Below, one piece after another: positions 25,177-33,463 of a stretch of DNA of 64,000 nt. Location: positions 101,061-165,060 of the forward strand of contig DASPIW010000052.1 in the NCBI GenBank assembly GCA_035628915.1. The letters run 5' to 3'. The translations under genes and the position numbers were made by a program. Each line of letters begins with the position of its first letter. The first letter of the stretch is position 1. The notes beneath the pieces are model-generated. The model saw only the letters and a list, made by a program, of their open reading frames with translations. It ran no database searches and was not told the origin of the DNA. The stretch is from JARBUG01 sp035628915. Its GTDB lineage: Bacteria > Bacillota > Sulfobacillia > Symbiobacteriales > Symbiobacteriaceae.

Positions 25177-27222
25177 TTATTCGCGCAGGGCAAGGGCCCG
25201 GCGGACTGCGGCGGCCACTTCCGCCCGGGTGGCGGCGACCTGCGGATCAAACGAATACCCGTGGCCGGTTAGAATCCCGCGCTCACTCAAGTCCGCCACC
25301 GCATCGCTGGCCCACACGGAAACCGTGGCACTGTCGCGGTAGAATTCTGCCCACTGCTGCCGCTGCAGCTCGGTCGCTCCGGCAGTCAGGCCCTTCATTC
25401 TCAACGCGCGCGAAATGACGACGGCCAGTTCCTGGCGGCTCACTAGATCACCGGGGCGGAATAGGTTCCCAGCTCCTCTCATCAGCCCGGCAGCCGCCGC
25501 CGCCTCTACGTCGCGGGCGAACCAGTCGGCGGCGGTGACATCCGCAAACGCTGAGCCGGACCCGGTACTGGCGCTCAGGCCAAATGACCGCACCATTAGT
25601 GCCGACAGTTCCGCTCGGGTGACCGGCGCCTCCGGCTCAAAGCGGTTGGTGCTCTTGCCTTTGACCAGGCCCCTCGCGGCCATCCACAGAATCTCACCGG
25701 CCGCCGGGTGGTCCCGGGGCACGTCAGCAAACCTACGGGTGAACTCGCCCACCACGTATGCCCCTGCAGCATCCACCGAGACTTCCATCTCCCCGGTGCC
25801 AAGCAGGGCTGGATTGGGCATCGGCTCCCACTGCGCCGTTTCTGCATACCGGCTATGAACGCCCAGCAGCTCCGGCACCGAGGCCGGACGCGTGTTCAGC
25901 CGCAAAACGGCTTTCTCAGTGAGGCTCAGTATTGGAGCAGCGCTGCCGCCCGAGACCAGGTCCACCTGGAATCGCAGCGGCCCACCCCTGGCCGTGAAGC
26001 CCAGGGCAGACAGTTCCGCACGGTCCGTGGCCGTGGCCGCTCCGCCAGTCAGCCGAAAGCCGATGGCGGCCCCCGTCCCTGCATTGGCTGGCACGCTTAC
26101 GGCGCGAGCAGGAATATCAATACGGGCGAAGGGCGCGAGGATTACGACACGGGTTTCCGCGGCGGCCGCGCGCTGGAGCACCGCTGCGGGCAGGGTGACG
26201 CTGACTTCGGTCACAATCCCTCTGCGGGGACCTGCCTTGACGGCCGGCTGGCTCAGATCGAACGTGAGGGCGGTGACGTCCAGGCTTGCGGCAGCGGCGC
26301 CATCAACCTCTTCCGCCACGGTAGCCACGCCGGATTCCGCTACGGAGATGAGCCGCTGACCGACAGCCGTTTGGATGAGCACGGTGCCGGCAGGGGTGAC
26401 GCGCACTTCCGATGGACGCCCCACGTTGCCTTTGGAGTCTTCAGCCGTCACAGTGAGGATGGTCCCGGGCGCCTGTTTCCCAATTTCGATAGTGAAACGG
26501 CCCAGGGCGTCAGATTTTGCGGCGCCCAGTACCCGGTCTCCGGACCGCACCGTCACCGCCACACTCCGTTCCGTTGTGCCGGTCAGTTGCGTCTGTTCGG
26601 CCGTTACCGGGTCAAGCAGCGGTACGGCCGGCGGCGTGGTGTCTTCCACATACAGTGTTGCCCAGCTCGTATTTCCCGCTTCGTCCTTTACGGAAACCCG
26701 AAGCCTCGCCCCAACCGACAGCGGCGTGATCTGCACGCTGAACTTGCCGTCTTCGCCGACTGTGGCACTGCTGATAGGATTGTTCGCAAGCAGGATGGTC
26801 ACTGTGGCGCCCGGTTCGGCCGTCCCCGTCACCTCCGTGTGGCTGCTGCCCACCCGGTTGACCTTTGGCGGCTCCGGCGGCGTCACGTCCCGTACGCGAA
26901 TCAGTATCGGCGCACTGCTGTTGTCCTCCAAGTCGGTCGCCACGATCTTCAGGCGTGTCCCACCGGGCTGCGGTGGGATTTTTACGCGAAAGGAGCCGCT
27001 GGGGCAGAAAGCATAGCCAATCTCATTCTCCCCAAGAAAGATGGCTATGGACGTATCCGGCTGTGTCCGCCCGGTGACATACTCCTGCCCCTCTACCACG
27101 GGTGAAACAGTCGGCGGCGGCACCCTTGGCCCCGCAATGGCCGGCACGGCACCACAGAATGCTGTGACAACCAGGAGCAAAGATCCCGCAGAGGCGCTCA
27201 CCAATACTTGTTTCCAGTTCAT
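25177..27222 (-). CDS. Secreted protein with Ig-like repeats and three SLH domains
   Basis: A 681-residue surface protein. A signal peptide (core about residues 6-28, ending near PAIAG) is followed by about four bacterial Ig-like domains of 80-90 residues, recognisable by repeated VTGTAEPGATVTI and DKAGN-type turns and by VxDxTPPxxP linkers. A middle all-beta region follows, then three S-layer-homology domains (RRFADVPRDHPAAGEI, SAFADVTAADWFA, WAEFYRDSATVSVW). SLH domains bind pyruvylated wall polymer, so this is an S-layer-associated protein. It stands alone, between cysH and cysK. ATG at 27222 with GAGGGTG six bases upstream; the upstream extension has no signal-peptide logic. Confidence 0.9.
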   Translation of the reverse strand: MNWKQVLVSASAGSLLLVVTAFCGAVPAIAGPRVPPPTVSPVVEGQEYVTGRTQPDTSIAIFLGENEIGYAFCPSGSFRVKIPPQPGGTRLKIVATDLEDNSSAPILIRVRDVTPPEPPKVNRVGSSHTEVTGTAEPGATVTILLANNPISSATVGEDGKFSVQITPLSVGARLRVSVKDEAGNTSWATLYVEDTTPPAVPLLDPVTAEQTQLTGTTERSVAVTVRSGDRVLGAAKSDALGRFTIEIGKQAPGTILTVTAEDSKGNVGRPSEVRVTPAGTVLIQTAVGQRLISVAESGVATVAEEVDGAAAASLDVTALTFDLSQPAVKAGPRRGIVTEVSVTLPAAVLQRAAAAETRVVILAPFARIDIPARAVSVPANAGTGAAIGFRLTGGAATATDRAELSALGFTARGGPLRFQVDLVSGGSAAPILSLTEKAVLRLNTRPASVPELLGVHSRYAETAQWEPMPNPALLGTGEMEVSVDAAGAYVVGEFTRRFADVPRDHPAAGEILWMAARGLVKGKSTNRFEPEAPVTRAELSALMVRSFGLSASTGSGSAFADVTAADWFARDVEAAAAAGLMRGAGNLFRPGDLVSRQELAVVISRALRMKGLTAGATELQRQQWAEFYRDSATVSVWASDAVADLSERGILTGHGYSFDPQVAATRAEVAAAVRRALALRE

Positions 27223-27348
27223 GGCCAACACCCTCTTCGCTTGGGAGAACCAGAAAACAACCAATGCATAACAATACGACAATCTCAGACTCTACTCCTT
27301 TGAAAATCACGCCTGCTTCGTCCGGCGCCTTAAGGGCCCGGAGAATGG

Positions 27349-27380
27349 AAAAAAGGCCGGAGGGAAGCCCCTCCGGCCTG
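27349..27380 (-). terminator. Terminator of cysK
   Basis: On the minus strand AGGCCGGAGG and CCTCCGGCCT arms with a short loop are followed by TTTTTT, about 15 bases after the cysK stop codon. Confidence 0.88.
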
Positions 27381-27394
27381 TCGGAACGATGTCA

Positions 27395-28330
27395 TTATAC
27401 CTGCAGGTCGGCGAAGAGTACAGACGAGAGATACCGCTCGCCGGTGCTGGGCAGCACTACCACGATCGTCTTGCCTTCGTTCTCCGGCCGCTTTGCAATC
27501 TGGACAGCGGCGTGGACAGCCGCCCCGGAAGAGATGCCGCAGAGGATACCTTCCTCGTTGGCGAGCCGGCGGGCCATCGTCACGGCCTGCTCGCTGGAGA
27601 CCTGGAACACCTCGTCCACCACGTCGGTATGCAGGTTCGCCGGAACGAAGCCGGCGCCGATGCCCTGGATTTTGTGGGGGCCGGGCTTGCCGCCGGAAAT
27701 CACCGGCGATTCGACGGGCTCCACGGCGACCGCCTTGAACTCAGGCTTGCGTGCCTTGATCACTTCGGCCACGCCTGTCAGCGTGCCACCGGTGCCCACG
27801 CCGCCGACGAAGATGTCGACCTTGCCGTCCGTGTCGCGCCAGACTTCCTCCGCCGTGGTACGGCGGTGAATCTCGGGGTTGGCCGGGTTCTCGAACTGCT
27901 GGGGAATCCAGGCGTTGGGCGTGGAAGCCACGATCTCCTTCGCCTTGGCGATGGCTCCCTTCATGCCTTCCGACCCGGGGGTCAGGACAAGCTCAGCGCC
28001 ATACGCCTTCAGCAGCTTACGGCGCTCCAGCGACATGGTGTCGGGCATGACCAGAATGCACCGGTAGCCCCGGGCGGCGGCCACGAACGCCAGGGCGATG
28101 CCTGTGTTGCCGCTGGTGGGCTCCACGATCACCGTGCCCGGCTTCAGGATGCCTTTCTCCTCGGCATCCTGGATCATGGCATAGCCGATGCGGTCCTTCA
28201 CGCTGCCTGCGGGGTTGAAGTACTCCAGCTTGGCCAGTACGGTCGCGTGAGTTCCCTCGGTCACCTTGCGCAGTCGCACCAGGGGGGTATTGCCGATCGT
28301 ATCAGCGATGTTCTCATAGATGCGGGACAT
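27395..28330 (-). CDS. cysK: Cysteine synthase A (O-acetylserine sulfhydrylase)
   Basis: PLP enzyme that makes cysteine from O-acetylserine and sulfide. The 311-residue protein shows the PLP lysine in GSVKDRIG (about residue 44), the substrate loop TSGNTG, the phosphate-binding GVGTGGTLTG and the C-terminal GISSGAA. All features are those of CysK rather than cystathionine beta-synthase. The ATG at 28330 has AAGGAGG nine bases upstream; an earlier ATG abuts the ribosome binding site. It has its own promoter and terminator, and lies between the E1-like pair and the sulfate reduction genes. Confidence 0.95.
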   Translation of the reverse strand: MSRIYENIADTIGNTPLVRLRKVTEGTHATVLAKLEYFNPAGSVKDRIGYAMIQDAEEKGILKPGTVIVEPTSGNTGIALAFVAAARGYRCILVMPDTMSLERRKLLKAYGAELVLTPGSEGMKGAIAKAKEIVASTPNAWIPQQFENPANPEIHRRTTAEEVWRDTDGKVDIFVGGVGTGGTLTGVAEVIKARKPEFKAVAVEPVESPVISGGKPGPHKIQGIGAGFVPANLHTDVVDEVFQVSSEQAVTMARRLANEEGILCGISSGAAVHAAVQIAKRPENEGKTIVVVLPSTGERYLSSVLFADLQV

Positions 28331-28401
28331 GGTGCTCATCCTCCTTGCCGCCGTGGTTAATTCCATGTAAACCAATCGGATTTCATGGTTTATGTGACCT
28401 C

Positions 28402-28407
28402 ATTATA
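28402..28407 (-). promoter_or_regulatory. Extended -10 promoter of cysK with flanking inverted repeat
   Basis: On the minus strand TGGTATAAT forms a textbook extended -10 element 72 bases before the cysK ATG. No good -35 is present. Downstream, CCATG and CATGG arms about 19 bases apart could be an operator, but they do not match the CymR motif that I know. Confidence 0.6.
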
Positions 28408-28465
28408 CCACGGATTTTCCGGCTGAGAAGTCCTTTCCCCAAAGTTTCCCCGCGTCCACCCCGTT

Positions 28466-29179
28466 TCAGCCGCGGCAAGTCCGGCAACCCTCCCGGGCGC
28501 CGAACTCGGTCTCGGTAAAGCGGCAGGTCCAGCCGTCGTAGCTGAGCACCCGCCCAGTCAGGGGCGTCCCGATGCCCAGTATCAGTTTGATCGCCTCCGT
28601 GGCGGCCACGACGCCCACCACGGCAGCAGCAGCCGCTACGGCCGCTCCCTGATTCGGCCTCAGCCCGAGGCCGCCGGCCCGCTCGGCGCCCAGGCAGTCA
28701 AGGCAGGGGCCGCCGGGCAGCACCACAGTAACCGCTCCCGCCGCGCCGTGCACGCCGAAATAGACGGCCCGGGAGACCGCCGGGGACAGCACCGCCCAAT
28801 CGCCGCTGCTCAGCAGCACCACGTCGTGCCCTGGCAGGTTGCCGATCAGATCGATCTCCCGGTCGAGCACCTCCACTTCTGCGTCGGGGTGGATTGCCGT
28901 GAGCGGCACCGCCGCCGACGCCGCCCTCGGCAACCCCACCCGGCTGCGGTCATGCGCAATGCCGCCCTCTAGATCCTGCAGCGTGACCAGCCCCGGGTCC
29001 CAGAGCGCTAGCCGCCCGATGCCCGCCGCCGCAAGGTAGAGCGCAGCCGCCGACCCGGCGGCGCCCAGTCCGGCGAGCAGCACGGAGGCCGCTTTCAGTT
29101 TTTTCTGCCCCCTGCCTCCCACTTCAGGAAGGATGATATGCCTGCTGTAGCGGATCACTTCCTGGTCGGACAAGCTCAC
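28466..29179 (-). CDS. Degenerate ThiF/MoeB-like protein (non-catalytic partner)
   Basis: A 237-residue E1-like protein that keeps the N-terminal arginine-finger segment RYSRHIILPEVGGRG and the fold around LLAGLGAAGS, but has lost the catalytic core. The usual SNLQRQVLH reads QDLEGGIAH, the conserved Lys of RPKxxSA is Arg (LPRAAS), the DNFxxRYLxND aspartate region is gone and there is no GTVPxC cysteine. The zinc pairs CLDC and CRTC remain. It starts at a GTG overlapping the stop of the upstream ThiF gene (GTGA), with GGAGGTGA six bases before. I infer a structural partner of that protein, as in heterodimeric eukaryotic E1 enzymes. Confidence 0.82.
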   Translation of the reverse strand: MSLSDQEVIRYSRHIILPEVGGRGQKKLKAASVLLAGLGAAGSAAALYLAAAGIGRLALWDPGLVTLQDLEGGIAHDRSRVGLPRAASAAVPLTAIHPDAEVEVLDREIDLIGNLPGHDVVLLSSGDWAVLSPAVSRAVYFGVHGAAGAVTVVLPGGPCLDCLGAERAGGLGLRPNQGAAVAAAAAVVGVVAATEAIKLILGIGTPLTGRVLSYDGWTCRFTETEFGAREGCRTCRG

Positions 29180-29919
29180 AGACGGTCACCTCCGCAGAAC
29201 GCTTCATAATCAATGAGCTCCCGGATCGTCGGCGCTTCTCCGCACAGGGGGCAGGCCGGATCCCGCCGGATCCGCACCTCTGCAAATTCCATGTCCAGCG
29301 AGTTGTAAATGACGAGGCGCCCTGCCAGTGTCGCACCTTGCCCGGAGAGCAGCTTAACCGCTTCCATGGCCATGAGGCTGCCGATGACCCCCGGCAGCAC
29401 CCCGATGACCCCGGCCTGGGCGCAGGAAGGGACGGTGCCCGGCGCCGGGGGCTGCGGGTAGACGCAGCGATAGCACGGCCCCGCCCCGGGTACAAAGACG
29501 GTCGCCTGCCCGTCAAACCGGAAGATCGACCCGTGAACCTGCGGCTTGTCCAAGAGCACGCACGCATCGTTGACCAGATAGCGAGTGGCGAAGTTATCGC
29601 TGCAGTCGAGTACGACGTCGTACCCGGCGAAAACGCGCAGCGCGTTTTCCGAGGAGATGCGGTCCGTGTGCATCTCCACCTGCACCGCCGGGTTTTGCAG
29701 CCGCAGCTTCTCCGCCCCGCTCTCCGCCTTGAGGCGGCCCACGTCAGACGTAAAATGCAGCACCTGCCGCTGCAGGTTCGAGAGATCGACGCGGTCCATG
29801 TCGCATAGTCCGATTCGCCCCACGCCGGCCGCGGCCAGGGCATAGGCTGCCGGCGACCCCAGGCCGCCGGTTCCGACGATCAATGCCGACTTGTTGTGCA
29901 GACCAAACCCGCCATCCAT
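29176..29919 (-). CDS. ThiF/MoeB-like adenylyltransferase lacking the N-terminal arginine finger
   Basis: A 247-residue E1-like enzyme with an intact catalytic core: IVGTGGLGSP nucleotide loop, LSNLQRQVLH, RLKAESGA lysine, CSDNFATRYLVND, the catalytic cysteine in GTVPSCAQAG and zinc pairs CYRC and CPLC. It begins directly at the Rossmann strand and lacks the roughly 20-residue RYSRQ segment found in MoeB and ThiF. That segment is retained by the next gene, which overlaps it by four bases. The carrier protein is not in the window. The ATG at 29919 has AAGGAAA upstream, not an ideal site, but no better start exists. Confidence 0.85.
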   Translation of the reverse strand: MDGGFGLHNKSALIVGTGGLGSPAAYALAAAGVGRIGLCDMDRVDLSNLQRQVLHFTSDVGRLKAESGAEKLRLQNPAVQVEMHTDRISSENALRVFAGYDVVLDCSDNFATRYLVNDACVLLDKPQVHGSIFRFDGQATVFVPGAGPCYRCVYPQPPAPGTVPSCAQAGVIGVLPGVIGSLMAMEAVKLLSGQGATLAGRLVIYNSLDMEFAEVRIRRDPACPLCGEAPTIRELIDYEAFCGGDRL

Positions 29920-29963
29920 AATCTACCATTTCCTTCCAGCGAAATCAACGCATCCATATCCCC

Positions 29964-29969
29964 ATTATA
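29964..29969 (-). promoter_or_regulatory. -10 element of the ThiF pair
   Basis: TATAAT on the minus strand, 45 bases before the first ThiF start. The -35 region would fall inside the terminator of the preceding operon and is not recognisable. Confidence 0.5.
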
Positions 29970-29978
29970 AAGAAGAAA

Positions 29979-30004
29979 CCCGATCCGGACAGGTCCGAAT
30001 CGGG
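29979..30004 (-). terminator. Terminator of the ABC-exporter operon
   Basis: On the minus strand CCCGATTCGGACC and GGTCCGGATCGGG-type arms with a tiny loop, followed by TTTCTTCTTT, directly after the GNAT stop codon. Confidence 0.85.
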
Positions 30005-30499
30005 CTATCGGGCGATCTCCCACAGCAGCATATCAGCCTGCCGACCGCGGCAGCGCATGCCGATCTTCTCCAGCACACGCGCCGACGGACCATTCGCCGC
30101 CAGACACTCGGCCTGCACGGCCATCACGTCCGGGTCGGCCAGGGCCCAATCCACCAGCGCCCGGGCGGCTTCGGCCGCGTATCCCTGCCGTCGCCAGGCC
30201 GGCAGCACGCTGTAGCCAATCTCCACCCGCCCCCGTTCGTCCGGGGCGCCCTTGAAGCCGATATCACCGATGACCGTGCGCGAAGCCTTCTCAATGATCA
30301 CCCAGACTCCCCAGCAGGCGCCCTCCGGGTCCTCGGCCAGAATCCTGGCGTAGGTGGGCAGGAAGTCCCGCAGATCTTCGTCGGGCCAGTCGCCGGGAAC
30401 CGCCGCGGGGAACGCCACCCGCTCCCGGGTTGAAGTGGCAACGGCCTCGATCAGGTCAAGGGGTGCAGGCATCAGCAGCAGCCGTGCGGTTTCAACCAT
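30005..30499 (-). CDS. GNAT acetyltransferase, RimJ/RimL type
   Basis: A 164-residue acetyltransferase of the ribosomal-protein/antibiotic N-acetyltransferase branch: N-terminal ETARLLLMPAP strand, central VIGDIGFKG, the acetyl-CoA loop WRRQGYAAEAARAL and the C-terminal ARVLEKIGM. The ATG at 30499 is chosen because GGAGG lies seven bases upstream; it overlaps the methyltransferase gene by eight bases. It is the last gene of an operon with an ABC exporter, so acetylation of a small exported product or of an antibiotic is possible. Substrate unknown. Confidence 0.88.
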   Translation of the reverse strand: MVETARLLLMPAPLDLIEAVATSTRERVAFPAAVPGDWPDEDLRDFLPTYARILAEDPEGACWGVWVIIEKASRTVIGDIGFKGAPDERGRVEIGYSVLPAWRRQGYAAEAARALVDWALADPDVMAVQAECLAANGPSARVLEKIGMRCRGRQADMLLWEIAR

Positions 30500-31139
30500 C
30501 AGCATTCCTCCGGGGCAGGTGCCCGAGCACCGCCCAGTGATACGGCGCAGTATGTCGCCACGTAATCTTTGCGAACCCGGCTTCACGGAGCTGGGTATCC
30601 AGCTCCCATACCAGCGGGTATTCCTCTGACTCGTCCCATGTATCTCCCAGGGCACGCCGGGCTTCAGCCCGGGCGCCCGCCGATGCGAAGATGATGTCCA
30701 GGAGGCAGACATACCCGCCTGGCTTCACCACCCTGGCCAACTCTCTGCAGGCGGCTGCCCGCTCGGACGGATGGACTTCGTGGAACGCGAAACTGGCGAC
30801 CACCGCATGGAAGGCTCCATCGGGACAGGGAATCGGCAGGAACGAACCGTTGCGGAGCCTGAACTCCGGGTGGGCCGCTGCACACTTCTCCAGCATTTTG
30901 GCAGAGATGTCGACGCCGAATATCTCGCCCCCCCGCTGCGCTAACAACGCAGAGAATGCCCCGGTACCGATGCCGACATCAAGCACATGCCAGCCCGGCT
31001 GCACGGGTACCAGGCGGGCAGCCTCAGCGAGGCTGGCATGGTAGCCCTCAAGCGGGCCGCCGGGTGCCGACGCGCTGGCGTCGTAACTGGCCGCCCATTC
31101 GTCGAATCGCTTCAGGGTTTCCTGGGACGAACGCAGCAT
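30492..31139 (-). CDS. Class I SAM-dependent methyltransferase
   Basis: A 215-residue Rossmann-fold methyltransferase. Motif I is VLDVGIGTGAFSALLA, the ribose-binding acidic end of strand 2 is GVDISAKML, motif II is DGAFHAVVASFAFHEV and motif III is VVKPGGYVCLLD. This is the Methyltransf_11/25 type acting on small molecules or lipids; the acceptor cannot be told. The ATG at 31139 has AGGAG about eleven bases upstream; a GTG 12 bases earlier lies too close to it. It overlaps the GNAT gene and follows the two small genes, so it belongs to the ABC-exporter operon. Confidence 0.88.
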   Translation of the reverse strand: MLRSSQETLKRFDEWAASYDASASAPGGPLEGYHASLAEAARLVPVQPGWHVLDVGIGTGAFSALLAQRGGEIFGVDISAKMLEKCAAAHPEFRLRNGSFLPIPCPDGAFHAVVASFAFHEVHPSERAAACRELARVVKPGGYVCLLDIIFASAGARAEARRALGDTWDESEEYPLVWELDTQLREAGFAKITWRHTAPYHWAVLGHLPRRNADG

Positions 31140-31202
31140 ACAAGGCGTCACTCCTAAAGTGGGGACTAAGGGGGGCCCGCATTGCGGCCCCCCGCAGCAA
31201 TC

Positions 31203-31403
31203 TTACAGGAACGCCCGGGCCATCCGGGGCACCAGCCGGTGCACCCAGTGGCGGACACGGTACATCAGCAGGAACCGGCGCTCTTCGGCCCGCTCGGCCA
31301 ACATCTCCTCGGCCACCCGCCGGTGGTTCGCCTCCGTATCAAACTTCCGGCGGAGGACTTCCTGCTGCACCAACGCTAACGCGTATGCTTCAAACATATT
31401 CAT
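31203..31403 (-). CDS. Small basic protein, 66 aa (paralogue of next gene)
   Basis: Unknown family. Helical, charged, with a coiled-coil-like middle (RRVAEEMLAERAEERR) and a C-terminal motif RVRHWVHRLVPRMAR. The neighbouring 77-residue protein ends similarly (WARRVLNHLVPASAR), so the two look like paralogues. No signal peptide or transmembrane segment. The ATG at 31403 has GGTGA seven bases upstream; its stop-to-start spacing with the upstream gene is two bases, suggesting coupled translation. A structural, regulatory or precursor-peptide role is open. Confidence 0.7.
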   Translation of the reverse strand: MNMFEAYALALVQQEVLRRKFDTEANHRRVAEEMLAERAEERRFLLMYRVRHWVHRLVPRMARAFL

Positions 31404-31405
31404 GA

Positions 31406-31639
31406 TCATTTCACCTCTCGCTGAACGGGGATCACTACGTTCGGACGGGCCGAGGCGGGAACCAGATGGTTCAGCACTCGCCGGGCCCAGGAGATCACAT
31501 CGAACTTGCGCTGCGGCCGGAACTGCTCAGCCAACTGCCGCTCGTGATGGCGGGACAGGGCTTCCTGGATCTTCATCTGATGATGCAGCTTCGCCAGATC
31601 ATACGACTGGCCGATATTGTGCTCATGCAAGGATAACAT
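31406..31639 (-). CDS. Small basic protein, 77 aa (paralogue of previous gene)
   Basis: Unknown family. The sequence is rich in His, Gln and Arg (KLHHQMKIQEALSRHHERQ) and predicted helical, ending with SWARRVLNHLVPASARP, the motif shared with the 66-residue neighbour. GGAGG lies eleven bases before the ATG. It stands 32 bp after the ABC permease gene. Two tandem small paralogues between an exporter and tailoring-type enzymes are the most peculiar part of this operon. Confidence 0.7.
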   Translation of the reverse strand: MLSLHEHNIGQSYDLAKLHHQMKIQEALSRHHERQLAEQFRPQRKFDVISWARRVLNHLVPASARPNVVIPVQREVK

Positions 31640-31671
31640 TGCGAATCATACCTCCGGGGATTGCGCCGGCC

Positions 31672-32481
31672 TTAACCGTTGCGCTTCAATTTCCCCGTCC
31701 TCAGTGCATACCGTTCGCCGGCCTGGAAAATCATCAGCCCGATGGGCACCAGCACGGCGCCCGTGGCGATTAGCCGGATCATGGCGGGCCATACAGCGGC
31801 CAGGCCCACCCCGCCGATCCAGGTAGCCCGGATGGCGTCAAGGGCGTAGGTGGCCGGATTCAGTCTGGCAAACGGCTGCAACCATCCAGGGAGGACGGTC
31901 ACCTGGTAGTACACACTGGAACAGAGGAGCAGCAGACCCTGAATGATGTGGGTGGCCTGCGGCCCCCGCTCGGGCGAGAGCAGCGGCAGCACGGCGGCTA
32001 CCAGCCCCAGCCCCAGGAACGACACGCTGGCAACTGCCAGCACGACAAACCCGCCCAGCAGGTTCGCTTTGGACATGTCAAGGTCAAACCAGAGCACCGT
32101 AATGCCCAGAATGACCGCCGTCCGGATCATGCCGTAGGTGACGGCAAAGAGCCCCTGACCCGTCAGGTAGGTGAACCGGTGAACGGGCGCCATGAAGGTG
32201 TACTCAATCGTCCCTTCCCAGCGCTCCCATGCCACCGTCTCGCCCATGATCTGAAACAGCACGCTCAGGTACGACCAGAGCAGGGCGCCGATCAGCAGAT
32301 ACAGCACACGCTCCTGCCCGGCCAGCCCCTGGCTGTCGGCCCCGATCAGGCCGATGGTCAGGGTGCTGACGGTGCCGTACACCAGCCAGACTACTTCCCA
32401 GCCGATATAGCGGCGGGTCAGCGCCCAGTTCCGCTCCACAAAACCGTAGGTGGCGCTCATTTGACGGGAAATCGCCGACAT
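31672..32481 (-). CDS. ABC-2 type transporter permease
   Basis: A 269-residue membrane protein with six predicted helices in the ABC-2 arrangement: helices near VVWLVYGTVSTLTIGLI, YLLIGALLWSYLSVLF, TAVILGITVLW, GGFVVLAVASVSFLGLGLVAAV, IIQGLLLLCSSVYY and the last near MIRLIATGAVLVPIGLMIF. The family exports drugs, polysaccharides or peptides. Its ATG shares one base with the stop of the ATPase gene (TAATG). The substrate is unknown; the operon offers two small proteins and tailoring enzymes as hints. Confidence 0.9.
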   Translation of the reverse strand: MSAISRQMSATYGFVERNWALTRRYIGWEVVWLVYGTVSTLTIGLIGADSQGLAGQERVLYLLIGALLWSYLSVLFQIMGETVAWERWEGTIEYTFMAPVHRFTYLTGQGLFAVTYGMIRTAVILGITVLWFDLDMSKANLLGGFVVLAVASVSFLGLGLVAAVLPLLSPERGPQATHIIQGLLLLCSSVYYQVTVLPGWLQPFARLNPATYALDAIRATWIGGVGLAAVWPAMIRLIATGAVLVPIGLMIFQAGERYALRTGKLKRNG

Positions 32482-33308
32482 TACTCCGCCACCTCCTCGA
32501 GTTCCGGCTCCACGGGCTTGCCTGTGACCTGGAAGAAGACGTCCTCCAGATCCTTCGCTGCATACCGCGTTTTGAGCTGAGACGGGGTCCCTTCCGCCAC
32601 GAACTTGCCGTCCTTGATGAAGGCGATTTGCTGGCAGAGCCGTTCGGACTCGGCCATGTCGTGGCTGGTCAGGATCACCGTGGCGCCCTGCTGCTCCTGA
32701 ACTTCCAGAATGAAGTCCTGCACGTCCCGCTTGGACTGCGGGTCAAGGCCGGTGGTCGGCTCGTCGAGCAGGAGCAGCTTCGGCGCCGTCATCAGCGCCC
32801 GGGCGATGGCCACTTTCTGCTGCTGGCCCCGGGACAGGTTCTCGAGCGGGGAGCCCCACTTCTTCGACTCCAGCCCCATGCGCACCATGATCTCGCCGGC
32901 CCGCTTCCGAGCCTGGACGGGGTCCATCCCGTAAAGGCGGGCAGCGTAGTTGAGATTCTCATAGGCGGAGAGCTTCTTGAAAAAGGCGGCGTCCACGCTG
33001 ACCCGGTTCATCAGCCGCCGGACGCCCAGGGTGTCTTTCTGGACATCCTGGCCGAAGACGATGACCTGGCCCGCATCTGGAATCAGCAGGGTCGAAATCA
33101 GCCGGATCAGGGTCGACTTGCCGGAGCCGTTGGGGCCGAGAATCCCATATATGTCTCCCCGCCTTACGCTGAAGGAGACCCGATCGACGGCAGTCACCAG
33201 GCGGCGGGGCTTTCTCTGCCACACCTTCCACCACGGATGCTTCTGCTCGTCGTCCTCTTCAAAGAACGTCTTGTACACATTCACCACTTGCAGTGCGTAT
33301 GCGATCAT
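32481..33308 (-). CDS. ABC transporter ATP-binding protein
   Basis: A 275-residue ATPase partner of the ABC-2 permease. Walker A GPNGSGKSTL (about residue 58-67), Q-loop region, signature LSRGQQQKVAIARAL (an R in place of the usual G), Walker B LLLLDEPTTGLD and the switch His in LTSHDM. A 20-residue charged insertion (EDDEQKHPWWKVWQRKP) follows the first strand, a feature seen in NatA-like and drug-export ATPases. The ATG at 33308 has GGGGAG eight bases upstream. It lies behind two terminator-like hairpins, so its expression may depend on attenuation. Confidence 0.93.
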   Translation of the reverse strand: MIAYALQVVNVYKTFFEEDDEQKHPWWKVWQRKPRRLVTAVDRVSFSVRRGDIYGILGPNGSGKSTLIRLISTLLIPDAGQVIVFGQDVQKDTLGVRRLMNRVSVDAAFFKKLSAYENLNYAARLYGMDPVQARKRAGEIMVRMGLESKKWGSPLENLSRGQQQKVAIARALMTAPKLLLLDEPTTGLDPQSKRDVQDFILEVQEQQGATVILTSHDMAESERLCQQIAFIKDGKFVAEGTPSQLKTRYAAKDLEDVFFQVTGKPVEPELEEVAE

Positions 33309-33341
33309 GGGGGTCACTCCCCTTTCTTTCTTGCAAAACAA

Positions 33342-33373
33342 ATGACCATGGGCATACCCGTGCCCATGGTCAT
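33342..33373 (-). terminator. Perfect palindromic hairpin in the ABC operon leader
   Basis: ATGACCATGGGCA and TGCCCATGGTCAT form a perfect 13-bp stem with a 6-base loop; on the minus strand it is followed by TTGTTTTG and lies 33 bases before the ATPase start. A terminator/attenuator is likely; an operator is possible. Confidence 0.65.
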
Positions 33374-33410
33374 AGATCTCCCCAACCGCGCGCTGGCAGG
33401 GAAATATAAA

Positions 33411-33445
33411 GACCACAGGCAGGCGTCTTTCGCCGACCTGTGGTC
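33411..33445 (-). terminator. Hairpin after the leader ORF
   Basis: GACCACAGG and CCTGTGGTC arms with an inner GGCG/CGCC pairing, followed on the minus strand by TTTATATTT, about 20 bases after the leader ORF stop. Confidence 0.7.
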
Positions 33446-33463
33446 AAAACGCTCAAAGCTGCG

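Noticed and set aside
33308..33416. Extended start for the ABC ATPase
   Set aside because: It would translate through the palindromic hairpin; the ATG at 33308 has GGGGAG at the right distance and matches the family start.
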